Assembly: GCF_019703515.2 (NCBI RefSeq)
Contig: NC_059351.1
Coordinates: 22,025,001-22,089,000, forward strand
Length of the DNA stretch: 64,000 bases
From: Myxocyprinus asiaticus
Taxonomy: Eukaryota; Chordata; Actinopteri; Cypriniformes; Catostomidae
Reading direction: 5' to 3'
Shown: positions 43,610-53,540 of the stretch, piece by piece
Numbering within the stretch: the stretch's first letter is position 1
How the letters are laid out: each line of letters starts with the position of its first letter
Translations under genes and position numbers: made by a program
The notes under the pieces: generated by a model
What the model was told of the DNA's origin: nothing
Databases searched by the model: none
Seen by the model: only the letters and a program-made list of their open reading frames with translations

Positions 43610-43612
<3 letters not shown>
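42365..43612 (+). mobile_element. Tc1-like transposon, copy 2, inserted in a (TA)n tract
   Basis: Left end 'cactatattgccaaaagtat' then 'tcgctcacc'; right end is the complement, finishing at 43,612. (TA)n sequence lies on both sides (42,347-42,364 and 43,613-43,671), in agreement with TA target choice. About 1.25 kb. One transposase gene on the plus strand. Confidence 0.92.
42452..43530 (+). pseudogene. Tc1-like transposase, disrupted
   Basis: The N-terminal part has 'MGRSQELSEFQRGTVIGCHL', the helix-turn-helix 'SSREISSLLNIPQSTVSGII' and the linker 'QPRSGRPLKMTE'. In-frame TAG codons occur at 42,819 and near 42,903. The same frame then carries 'VLWSDESRFS' with the first catalytic Asp. Near 43,080 a frameshift moves the reading into 43,063-43,530, with 'GPFLFQHDCAPVHKA' (second Asp) and 'SPDLNPIEHLWDELERRL' (Glu), ending 'AAKGGPTSH'. 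Total length about 340 residues, normal for DD34E Tc1 transposases. It differs in sequence and ends from copy 1, so it belongs to a different Tc1 lineage. Confidence 0.9.

Positions 43613-43671
<59 letters not shown>
43613..43671. repeat. (TA)n microsatellite
   Basis: About twenty-nine TA units flanking the Tc1 insertion; a shorter (TA)n tract lies on the other side. Confidence 0.95.
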
Positions 43672-43676
<5 letters not shown>

Positions 43677-44117
43677 CACCGATCAGCCACAACATTAAAA
43701 CCACCTGCGTAATATTTTGTAGGTCCCCCTCATGCCACCAAGATAGCGCCAACCCACATCTCAGAATATCATTCTGAGATGCTATTCTTCTCACCACAAT
43801 TGTACAGAGCGGTTATCTGAGTTACCGTAGACTTTGTCAGTTCGACCAGTCTAGCCATTCTCTGTTGACCTCTCTTATCAACAAGGTATTTCCATCCGCA
43901 GAACTGCCCCTTACTGGATGTTTTTTTGTTTTTGGCACCATTCTGAGTAAATTCTAGAGACTGTTGTGTGTTAAAGTCCCAGGATATCAGCAGTCACAGA
44001 AATACTCAAACCAGCCCATCTGGCACCAACAGTCATACATGCAATTATCTAATCAGCCAATCATGTGGCAGCAGTGCAGTGCATAAAATCATGCAGAAAC
44101 GGAAAATGCTGAGGCCC
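43677..44117 (-). repeat. Degenerate Tc1-like transposon fragment
   Basis: Begins 'gatcagccacaacattaaaa', the terminus of a widespread vertebrate Tc1-like element. It continues with 'ttgacctctcttatcaacaa' and 'ctggcaccaacagtcatac', which resemble the complement of its transposase 5' region. It then ends with 'ccaatcatgtggcagc', typical near the other end. Most of the coding region is missing. Confidence 0.6.
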
Positions 44118-44413
44118 TATTGTTCTATCAGGAAGACTCGCAGACTTGAGTGAGATTTAAGATGACATTTATTTGATGAACATAAAACAGGGAGGCAGGG
44201 GCAAGGAGCCTACCCCCGTGCAGGACGGGACTCAACTGGTGGTGGTGGGGTGGTGGAGGTTGCCATGTTAGCACACTGAAACACAATGTGATAGATTGTG
44301 AGCAGACTTATAAAGCATTGGCTTACATGTGATTGGCTAGGAGTTACCTAGCTAATGATGCAATGTTGTACAGCTGCTAGTCTTCCCGTTAGAACTACGC
44401 TGCGCTTACATTT
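44118..44413 (-). repeat. Dispersed repeat, inverted partner of 6,297-6,674
   Basis: Reverse complement of the 6.3 kb copy from 'ctatcaggaagactcgcag' to 'ctacgctgcgcttacattt', lacking about 70 bp. It lies directly after the Tc1 fragment. Confidence 0.75.
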
Positions 44414-44464
44414 CTTCTAAAGATTCTTCTTCTTTTCAAGGCTTTCGGTACTTTTGGGGTACTT

Positions 44465-45870
44465 AACATGCAAGAAAACACTTGAAAGTTTGCACACACA
44501 TCAGAGTCGTCGGCCATTAGGGCTGGGCAAAGTTGCACAGGGGGCTCTGTAGTGACTCCTTGAAAATGGGCATGTATGGGGGGCTCTGTAGCACCCCCAT
44601 TTTCACCTAGTCACCAAAATTGGTACATATATAGATTTCATCAAGCTGGGCAACTTTCATGCTGACAGTCATAAGTTCTGCCCAACAGGAAGGTGGCCAT
44701 TTTGGATTGTTTGAAAAATGCATGCTCTGGAATTTGAAATACTCCTCTTAGGGCATTCATGTTACAGGTAACAAATCTGGGCGATATCATGCCAAGACAT
44801 TGATGATGCTAAATTGCAAACTGATTTTTTATATATTGAATGATGTCGCCATGGCAACGCAATAAAGTAATGTCAAAAAATGTGAAACAGTATGTGTCTC
44901 ATATCTTCTGTGTGCATCGTGTGATTTATATCAAAATTGAGCCGTATCTTTGGCCTTGTAATCTGATCACATTGATGTGGCTACTGTGGGTCATGGTCGT
45001 AGCACCACCAACTGGTGGAAGTATGGCACTTTTAACAGACTTTGAAATTTCCCTCTTATGTTTACCTGAATTGCTTCAAAACAAAATTAGAATAATGTCA
45101 AGATGTATGAATGAATAATGTTTATGTATATTCACAAGTTTTTGAGGTACATGGCATGCTTGAGGTACATGGCATGCTTGAATTTTCATGATATTTTGCA
45201 CACACATCAGAGTTGTCGGCCATTAGGCCTGGGCAAAAGTTAACACATGGGCGTGGTCTGGGAGATCTGTAGCACAACATTTTGACAAAAGTGGTGGGGT
45301 CAGTTGCTTCTACGGTCACCAAACTTGCTACATATATTGTTCTCATCAAGTCGGACAACTTTCAGAATTACAGTCATTAGCTCTGCCCAACAGGAATTCA
45401 GCCATTTTGGATTGCATATGCATTTCTTTTTTAAATTGCAGGCTCTGAACTTTTGAATACTCCACCTAGGGTATTCATGTGATTGTCACCAAATTTAGGC
45501 AATATTATGCCAAGAAATTGAAGATGCGAAATGGTGAATGGATTTTTTATATTTTGAACAGTGTCGCCATGGCAAAGCAATACATTTATGGTGAAAAATG
45601 GAAAACAGGAGGTACCTTATATCTTCTGCGTGCATTATGTAATTTTGATACAAATTCAGCTGTTTGTTTGATAATGAGTGCTGATCATATTGATATGGCT
45701 ATTATGGGTCACGGTCATAACACCACCAACTGGCAGCAGGAAGTATGTCACTTTAAACAGACTTTGAAATAGCCCTCTTGTGTTTACATTAATTGCTTCA
45801 AAATTATTCAGAATAATGTCAAGACACTGCTGATGTAAATTTGTAAAGGGATATTTGATATCTTAAATAC
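44465..45870 (+). repeat. Two tandem units of a ~706-bp dispersed repeat
   Basis: Units start at about 44,465 and 45,171. Both contain 'gcacacacatcagag', 'gtcggccattag', 'ccaacaggaa', 'ccattttggattg', 'gtcgccatggcaa' and 'caccaccaactgg'. A third copy lies at 58,980-59,600. Small ORFs inside are in different frames between units, so coding is unlikely. Class unknown. Confidence 0.75.
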
Positions 45871-46779
45871 TGTTGCCATGGCAGTTTATTGTGTAAGGAA
45901 AAGCAGTTTTAAAGTGAAATAAAAAAGCTATAGAAGTTTAAGTTTATTGTAGTGAAAATGTACTGCACAAACTTTTTATTTTTTATATAAATAAAAAATA
46001 ATAAAAATATCAACTGATATGTAAAAATACTTTCTGTTCCAAATTTTAGATCGAGTGGCAGTGTGCTGAGATGCAGTACCAGAAATGTCCAATAGAGGAC
46101 AGCCAAAAGATCACATCTGCACAATTAGTAAACTAGTAAACTAAGCAGGAATTGGCATAAAACACAATATGAATTTGAGAACAACAATACAAAAAGATAA
46201 TTTATATGAAAGCTTTTTCTATGGACAGGAACATTCTTTTTTTCATAAAATGTGATAAAGGTGGGAGAGTGAGATATAAAGTTTGCAGAGGTGGGTAGAG
46301 TAGCCAAATCATTTACTCAAGTACAAGTAAAACTACCAATAAAAAATAATTACTTAAGTAAAAGTAAAAGTAATAATGAAAATATTTACTTGAGTACGAG
46401 TAATAATGTATCCTACGAAAAGACTACTCAAGAAGCGAGTTACTAGTTACTTCGGATCTGATTCAAATTAAGGTACATTTCTTATATCAGACAAGGGGAA
46501 GTGTAAACCACACCTTTAATTTGTTAATCTGTCTGTTCTGTTTACAATATACTGTATAAAGCCTGGGTTTTAGATGGAAAACAAGCTGCACATCTCAGTC
46601 TTGTGATGGGTACAAGAACACAGAACATGTAATTTTCAAAACAAAATCTCAGCACAAAAAAACAAATATTTCCCCAACTGCTGACTGTCTTTATTTCAAC
46701 ATTTTATCAACGACACACAGAAACAAACTTGTCAGCATCTGCATAAAACAAGAGAGGACAGAATGTGGACACAGAGAAA

Positions 46780-46783
<4 letters not shown>

Positions 46784-46811
<28 letters not shown>
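46784..46811. repeat. (GT)n microsatellite
   Basis: About fourteen GT units inside the hAT 3' part. Confidence 0.9.
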
Positions 46812-46812
<1 letters not shown>

Positions 46813-46862
46813 GTAAAGTGTAAAGTATATGCTTGCACACTTCTGTCCTGAACAATAATGTC

Positions 46863-47247
46863 TTACAGAATTTTACTGTTGAACTTTAAAAGTAACTGGC
46901 TCTCAAGATGTCTGCAATGCAGTCTTGATCTTTTACCAGTGAGCATGAGTCCTGCATGACTAAAAAGTCTCTCACAGGCTGCAGATGCTGGGATAGCTGT
47001 GTTAACTTTGAGAGATAACTTCTTCACTTGTGGAAAGGAATGCAACATGTCCATACCTCCAGTTGATGGACATGAAAGGTACCTCTCCAGCTCTCCTCCT
47101 TGTGAGACTACCATCTTCAAGGATGCAAAGAAGTCATCTTCATCTTCAGAGAGGACATCGTTGTCCATGTTGGTTTCCAGTTTATTTTTTATGTTGTCAA
47201 GCCCTGTGCAGAGAAATATTTAAACACTTGTATGTTCCTATATATCA
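46863..47247 (-). pseudogene. hAT transposase, C-terminal block
   Basis: Minus-strand frame ending at 46,863. It carries the hAT C-terminal dimerisation signature: 'LSLKVNTAIPASAACERLFS' followed by 'HAGLMLTGKRSRL' and 'HLESQLLLKFN'. Upstream is an acidic stretch ('LSEDEDDFFASLK'). The frame is cut on its N-terminal side by the DIRS insertion at 47,248; the rest of the protein continues beyond 52,352. Confidence 0.9.
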
Positions 47248-47519
47248 TCATGGTTACTTTCATAACCTCCGTTCCCTGATGGAGGGAACGAGACATTGTG
47301 TTGATGTAGTGACACTAGGGGTCACTCTTGGGAGCCCCAAACACCTCTGATCTTTAAGAAAAGGCCAATGGGAATTGGCGAGTGGAATTTGCATGCCACT
47401 CCCCTGGACATACGGGTATAAACGGAGCTGACTCGCAACCACTCATTCAGGTTTTGTGCTGAGGAGCTGAGACACAGTCCCGGCCATTTCAGCAGGTAGT
47501 TCAGTGTTGTGGCAAGAGG

Positions 47520-47597
47520 GACACAACGTCTCGTTCCCTCCATCAGGGAATGGAGGTTACGAAAGTAACCAAGACGTTCCCTATCTGTCACTCACTT
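47520..47597. other. DIRS internal complementary region, copy D (truncated)
   Basis: The part complementary to the left end is present ('cgttccctccatcagggaa', 'ggttacgaaagtaacc', matching D's own 'ggttactttcataacc'). The part for the right end stops after 'gttccctatctgtcactcac' and runs into a hairpin at 47,598. Confidence 0.75.
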
Positions 47598-47646
47598 GCA
47601 CACAGTGGTCTGCCTGTCGGTGCGAGACAGGCAGACCACTGTGTGC
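47598..47646. repeat. Perfect 21-bp inverted repeat with 7-nt loop
   Basis: Arms 47,598-47,618 and 47,626-47,646 are exactly complementary ('cacacagtggtctgcctgtc' in the left arm). In copies A and C only the right-arm type sequence exists, so the left arm is an inverted duplication unique to copy D. Confidence 0.9.
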
Positions 47647-48322
47647 CTCGTAGTCAGTGCACCTGGCTGTCACGTAACCTCCCCCAACACTCCTATGAGT
47701 GTCGTACGGTCCCCTGCACCTCGGGGACAAGTTGACTGCCCAAAAAAATGGGGACAGGCCTCATTTCTTTTTTTATCCCCAAAAACAGTGGAAATCATTT
47801 ATTTACTGGGGGCCATAAGTGTCCGGGTGGGGGGGGGGGGTGTCACTCCCAAGAGGAAGACACCGTGGAGACCACACCCTGCCCGAAGGGAGGGTAGTGA
47901 GTGGAAATACGTCACATGGTCTTACCGAGTCATGCCGGCAGTGTCGCATGCGGAGAGGTCCCCGTGGTAGGTCCTACCCAGGGGGGGAGGAGCTCTACAA
48001 ACATGGTGACCGGGGGGCATCGCCCAAGGAAGACGCAGGTTCACCAACGGGGAAACCGTCTCACGGAAGTTACATCACAAGGGGTTACACATGGGCAACC
48101 AGCGTATGTGGAGCACTTACCCCAGTACAGGGCCAAGTTAGCACAAGTACTGGGCCGGCAACGAGTTTCTCCACAACCTCGCCTGCCACAGGGCAAAGGA
48201 GGAAGGACATCCAGGGTCCACGACTTCGTGAACACGACTGGGGGTAAAAAGCGCATTTCTTCACCTCCGGGAGGGGAAAGGCGCTATACGCAAGCGGTAC
48301 ACCCGGCCAGCTGTCCCGCAAC

Positions 48323-49283
48323 TTACCTGCTAGTACCTGACAACACACGGGACGAGACCGGCTTAACCCAGGGAATGGAGAACCTTGCGAAGGTATTGGG
48401 TGTTTCCCAGCCCGCTGCTCTGCAGATGTCTGCTAAAGAGGCGCCATTGGTCAGAGCCCAGGAGGCCGCCACACTCCTAGTCAACTGTGCTCGTAGCCAT
48501 AAGGGGGGCGAAACATCCTGGGTGTGGTATGCCAGAGTGATGGCATCAATGACCCAGTGGGCAATCCTCTGTTTGGAGACAGTGCTCCCTTTCCGCTGTC
48601 CACCAAAGCAGACAAAGAGCTGCTCGGAGCATCTAAAGCTCTGTGTGTGATCTAAGTAGATGCGTAAAGCATGCACTGGACACAGCAACACCAAGGTTGG
48701 GTCTGCCTCCTCCTGGGGCAGTGCTTGCAGGTTCACCATCTGACCCCTAAACGGGGCTGTGAGAACCTTGGGCATATAGCTCGGTCGGGGCCTCAGGACC
48801 ATGTGAGAGTATTCCGGACCGAACTCCAGGCACGTGTTGCTGACAGAGAATGCCTACCCTCTTGATGGAAGTGAGGGCAGTCTTTAAGAAGAGTGCCTTT
48901 AGCTCAACTGACTCCAGGGGCTCAAATGGAGCTCCCCATAGGCCCCGAAGGACCACAGAGAGGTCCCACGAGGGGACGAGACGTGGTCTGGGAGGATTCA
49001 GCCTCCTCGCACCTCTAAGGGACCTGATGACCAGGTCGTGCTTCCCTAAATACTTACCGTCAACTGCATCATGGTGCACCGCTATAGCAGCCACATACAC
49101 CTTCAAGGTGGAGGGGGACAGCCGCCCCTCCAGCCTCTCCTGCAGGAAGGAAAGCACTGACCCGACTGCGCATCTCTGGGGATCTTCGCGTCGGGAAGTA
49201 CACCACTTAGCGAATAGATGCCACTTTAAGGCATACAGGTGCCTCGTAGAGGAAGCCCTAGCCTGAGTGATCATGTCTACCAC
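48323..49283 (-). pseudogene. DIRS tyrosine recombinase, copy D, frameshifted and active-site defective
   Basis: Two main frames: 48,747-49,283 ('STRHLYALKWHLFAKWC', 'RLSPSTLKVYVAAIAVHHDA', 'TSIKRVG') and 48,323-48,802 ('CPVHALRIYLDHTQSFRCSE', 'GQRKGSTVSKQRIAHW'). The first ends in a frameshift just after Arg I. The second has 'RAQLTRSVAASW' where copy A has RAHSTRG, so the His is Gln, and 'FARFSIPW' where copy A has FARFYNL, so the nucleophilic Tyr is lost. It would have integrated the element; now inactive. Confidence 0.85.
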
Positions 49284-51634
49284 CGCGGTCGGTAGACCAG
49301 ACGTGGAGATTTCAGAGGTCTGGTCGCGGGTGCCAGATGGTGCCCCGTCCCTGAGAAAGAAGGTCCTTCCTCAGGGGAATTCGCTGGGGGGGAGGCTATC
49401 GTGAGGAGCATGAGGTCCGAGAACCAAATCTGGGTGGGCCAGTAAGGTGCTACTAGGACGACCTGCTCCTTGTCCTCCCTGACCTTGCATAGCATCTGTG
49501 CAAGTAGGCTCACTGGGGGTAACGCATGCTTACGTAACCCCCGGGGCCAGCTGTGTGCCAGCGCATCTGTGCCAAGGGGAGCCTCGGTCAGAGCATACCA
49601 GAGCGGGCAGTGGGAGGATACACGGGAAGCAAACAGGTCTACCTGCGCTTGACCGAATTGACTCCAAATCAGCTGGACCACCTGGGGGTGGAGTCTCCAC
49701 TCTCCCCTGAGTGTGACCTGCCACGACAGCACGTCCGTCATGCTGTTGAGGTCGCCCAGGGTGTGAGTGGCTCACAATGACTTGAGCCGCTGCTTACTCC
49801 AGAGGAGGAGATGGCGGGCAAGTTGCGACATACGATGAGAGTGTACACTGCCTTGGCGGTGGATGTACGCTACCGTCACCGTGTTGTCCATCTGGACCAA
49901 CACGTGCTTGTCCTGGATCAATGGCCAAAGCCTCCGCAGGGTGAGCAATACTGTCAGCAACTCGAGGCGGTTGATATGCCAACGCAGTCATGGCCCTGTC
50001 CAGGAGCTGGCGATTATGCGCCCTTTGCACACGGTGCCCCAGCCATGCTTGGAGGCGTCTGTCATAACCACGATACGCCTGGAGACCTGCTCTAGGGGAA
50101 CCCCTGCCCGTAGAAATGCCAAGTCTGTCCAAGGGCTGAACAAATGGCAACAGATTGGCGTGATGCCTACATGATGTGCCCCGTGGCACCATGCCCATCT
50201 CGGGACTTGATTCTGAAGCCAGTGCTGAAGCGGTCTCATATGCATCAACCCGAGCGGTGTGACCACCGCCGAGGACGCCATATGCCCCAGGAGCCTTTGA
50301 AATTGCTTCAGTGGAACTGTCATTCTCTGCCTGAACAAACTCAGGCAGTTCAGCACCGACTGCACGCGCTCCATCATCGAGACTGAGTCTAACTCCAACC
50401 CGAGAAAAGAGATGCTCTGAACCGGGGAGAGCTTGCTCTTTTCCCAGTTGACCCGAAGCCCCAGCCTGCTGAGGTGTTTGAGCACCATGTCCCTCTGCGC
50501 ACATAACAAATCCCGAGAGTGAGCTAGGATTAGCCAGTCATCGAGATAGTTGAGGATGCGGATGTCCACTTCCCTTAGCAGGGCAAGGGCTGCCTCTGCA
50601 ACTTTCATGAAGACGCGAGGCGACAAGGACAGACCGAAGGGGAGGACCTTGTACTGGTATGACCGGCCCTCGAAAGCAAACCGTAGGAAGGGCCTGTGTC
50701 GAATTAAAACTGAGATATGGAATTACGCGTCCTTCAGGTCTACTGCCGCGAACCAATCTTGATGCCGAACGCTCGCTAAAATGTGTCTCTGCGTCAGCAT
50801 CTTGAATGGGAGTCTGTGCAAGGCCCGGTTCAGAACTCGCAGGTCCAAGATTGGCCGCAACCCACTGCCTTTCTTTGGTACGATGAAGTAGGGGCTGTAG
50901 AACCCCTTCTTCATCTCTGCTGGAGGGACAGGTTCTATCGCGTCCTTCTGCAGAAGGGTCACGATCTCCGCACGCAGGGCAGAGGCGTTCTCGCCCTTCA
51001 CAGAGGTGAAACGGACGCCGCTGGACCTGGGCGTGCGCCTGGCGAACTGAATCACATAGCCGAGTTGGATGGTCTGGGTCAGCCATCGCGATGGGTTGGA
51101 GAGTGCACGCCACGCCTCCAAACTCCAGGTGAGGGGGACCAAGGGGACAGTCACGTCGGACATACCGGCGGGTGGGGCCTCACGGCAGGGCGGAGCCTGA
51201 GGTGCCACGTTGAGGAGGCTTGAGCCCCGAACCCGTGGCTGTGCTGAGTCTGGGGACGTTGAAGCACTTACCTGGCTCTGGATACCCACCATAGAACTGG
51301 TCAGGGAGGGGGGAGGAGGGAAGTTGTCCCCGTAGTCCGTCAAAACCACCCTGGTGTGGGTGTGTTTGTGCCACAGCTGGGCGCGCCATGGCGGGGGGCC
51401 CGCCTCCGGGGCGCCATGCCTGCCGTAAAGGGGTGGTGTCCGGCGGTCGTGATAATCTCGACCACCAGGACCACCAGGGTGGACATTGCCTGCCCGAGAG
51501 ACTGCGCCATGACCTTCGTCGCCCGGGGGGGCGAGATCGGTCGCCGAGCGCAGCTCCTGCATCAATCCCGGGTCAGAACTACCCTTGTGCAGTTCTCTCA
51601 GCACCTTGGCTTGGTGCACGTGCAGGAGAGCCAT
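49277..51634 (-). pseudogene. DIRS reverse transcriptase-RNase H polyprotein, copy D, three nonsense codons
   Basis: One reading frame runs from 51,634 to 49,277 with only three stops: after 'FAAVDLKDA' (50,723-50,725), after 'IIASSWTGP' (49,988-49,990) and after 'LLLWSKQRLKSL' (49,772-49,774). The pre-RT part is Pro-rich. RT motifs are 'EIVTLLQKDAIEPVPPAEMK', 'GFYSPYFIVPKKGSGLRPIL', 'VLNRALHRLPFKM' and the active-site 'ILNYLDDWLILA'. The RNase H block has 'RIVVMTDASKHGWG' and 'VLVQMDNTVTVAYI'. After that 'QVDLFASRVSSHCPLWYALT' and 'YWPTQIWFSDL' form the post-RNase H region, which in some DIRS elements resembles a Dam-type methyltransferase; I cannot confirm that here. It copies element RNA into DNA. 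Confidence 0.88.
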
Positions 51635-52350
51635 GGCGTGCAGGGCGGAGGTGGCCTGTCCAGTGGCACCGTAAGCCTACAGGCCCTGGACGGGAGTCTC
51701 GGACGGTTCTGCCAGGTGGCGGCATTTTGCGGGCACAAGTGCACCGCAACCGCCTTATCCACCTGGGGAATCACCGAGTACCCCCTGGCAGCCCAACCGT
51801 CGAGGGTAGTGAGAGCAGAGGAGCCCATAAATCGGGTCCAGGCAGTGAACGGTGCCCGCCACGATCTCATGAACTCATCATGCACCTCCAGGAAGAAGGG
51901 AACCAGGGCGGGGCATGGCCGTGAGCGGCACTCTGAGACCAGGAACCAATCGTCGAGCCGCGAGGGTTCAGGGGGGAGTGGGGGGTTCTACTCCAGCCCG
52001 ACGCTCGCAGCCGCCCGGGCAAGCATGGCCACCAGCTCCGCGTCAGCCTGCGACTGGGTGACTGCACATGAAGGTGGGCACATGAAGTTCAGTCGAGTCC
52101 TCGGCGTCAGACTGGACAAGCCTGCTCTCCGATGCTGCGATCGAGAGCTCATCCACTTCGCGAGCGCCGAATGAGATCGCAAACTCGCCCTGAGACGAGC
52201 CGGCGGTCTCATCCCAGCAGGGCAAACGAGTGCGCTGGGGAATGGGAGGTCCGTGGGGGGTTATCCGGCGGGCCGGCTCATATTTGAATCCCCAAATCGC
52301 TCCCAGTGCTAACCGACGCAACCTCAAACCCGTAGGTAGAAGGACCGCGG
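51598..52350 (-). pseudogene. DIRS gag-like protein, copy D, fragmented
   Basis: Gag motifs are spread over four overlapping minus-strand frames: 'IGSWSQSAAHGHAPPWF', 'SESRLVQSDAEDS', 'AVTQSQADAELVAMLARAAA' and 'FMRSWRAPFTAWTRF'. The N-terminal cysteine motif lies beyond the truncation at 52,351. The C-terminal part overlaps the start of the pol frame by about 36 bp. Confidence 0.65.
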
Positions 52351-52369
52351 CAGTTTTCACACAACAATC

Positions 52370-53540
52370 TAAAACAACTCATCTGAAACAATATTTTAAA
52401 AAATCTTACCAGGTCTTGCAACTTACATTTTTATCTTTAATGCTGAGCAAACCTTTCGGATAGCTTGTTCTCCTTGTTCCCTCTGTATGCGCACCACCCT
52501 TTCTACAGCAAGCAACAGTGAGTTCCAGCAGGTCTGATTGGGACGCAGGAACTGCAGTTTACACTCACATTGCACAGTTTCAAAAGCCATGGTTGACCTG
52601 CTCATTTTATTCCACAGTGCACTGCATTTTGCAAATGCTGAACGTGACAGTCTCTTGTACGTATCACTTCCAGCTTCTGCTGCAGCGGCATCAACAGTAG
52701 AAATAAGATTGAGTAGATGGCATGCACACTTTTGATGTCTGGGAAGTTGGTATTCCAGGCCATTGTCCTTCTCTCAAATAGCTGAAACATCTTGGTACTC
52801 CACCTCCAAGTCACTTTCGTCAGATTCATCATCAAGGGTGGAGTCTTCCTCCTCCTGTGCATCCATGAGGTCTTCTTGTTTCTCCTCCTCATATACTCGA
52901 AAGGCCTTCAGAAAGTTTGATCCACTATCTGTAGTTGTCCTCGTAATCTTTTGTCTAATCTGGTACTCTGAATGTATTTCCTCCAATGCTGCAGCGAGTG
53001 TGAACCTTTTATACGTCTGCAAGCTAAGGCTGCTGAACATCTTTCTAATGACTTTTCGTCTATCCAGTGGCAGGTGACCCCCAAGTAACTGCGCTTCATG
53101 GCTGACCAGCAGTCTGCTGTAGTAGCAACACGATCAATGTTGTTTAATTTTTGGACAAGTGCACTTTTCATGTTTTCAAATGCATCCTGTATTTTGAGGC
53201 GTAATGTTTTTCTTGTCATTACAGTGCACTGCGGTTGTAAGATCTCTATAATTTTCTTAAATGATGGCATTTCAGTGACAGAAAATGGCTGGTTGTCTTC
53301 ACAGACAAAACTGACTAACTGACTATCAACCGTTGCCTGCAACACTTTTTGGACAGAGGAGGAAAAGGCATTCACAATCTTTTAATTCTTCATTTGATTA
53401 GGAGGTTCTTCAAATGAGGCTGATTCTCGCTTCCTGGACTCAATTAGCTCTGTATAAGTCTTCAACTTGTTCGGGTGAATGGTGTTTCTGTAGCTATAGG
53501 CACTTTGCATTCTCAACAGTGAGAAAAAAAGATTAGAGAA
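52370..53540 (-). pseudogene. hAT transposase, N-terminal and central block
   Basis: Reading from 53,540 down: 'YRNTIHPNKLKTYTELIESR', the end of a BED-type zinc finger and its linker, then 'NQMKN' and an in-frame TAA. The frame 52,908-53,375 follows with 'VATTADCWSAMKRSYLGVTC' and 'HWIDEKSLERCSAALACRRI', a strong hAT catalytic-domain signature. A frameshift near 53,040 leads to 'LAAALEEIHSEYQIRQKITR' and 'TTTDSGSNFLKAF', an acidic insert ('EEEDSTLDDESDESDLEVEY'), then in another frame 'CACHLLNL' and 'SALWNKMSRSTMAFE', ending at the DIRS insertion ('VCSALKIKM'). The C-terminus continues at 47,247. Overall order and motifs fit an Ac/ZBED-like hAT transposase; three or more lesions plus the insertion inactivate it. 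Confidence 0.88.

Larger units (their letters stand above)
47248..52351 (-). mobile_element. DIRS-type retrotransposon, copy D (longest; 5' end missing)
   Basis: Left end 'tcatggttact' at 47,248 with the gttccct dyad. The right side stops abruptly near 52,351, inside the gag region ('cgtaggtagaaggaccg'), with no inverted terminal repeat, so the 5' end of the element is lost. It holds the only complete RT-RNase H block, followed by the recombinase. It is more diverged from A, B, C and E than they are from each other (for example the ICR second half is altered). It is inserted in the coding region of the hAT transposase. Confidence 0.9.

Noticed and set aside
44840..45118. Plus-strand ORFs in the ~706-bp repeats (also 45,479-45,772 and 59,312-59,698)
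   Set aside because: Corresponding copies use different frames and share no conserved protein, so coding is not supported.
52774..53040. A separate acidic host protein
   Set aside because: The acidic run is an insert within the hAT transposase order of motifs (TTTDSGSNFLKAF precedes it), in a minus-strand frame of that gene.
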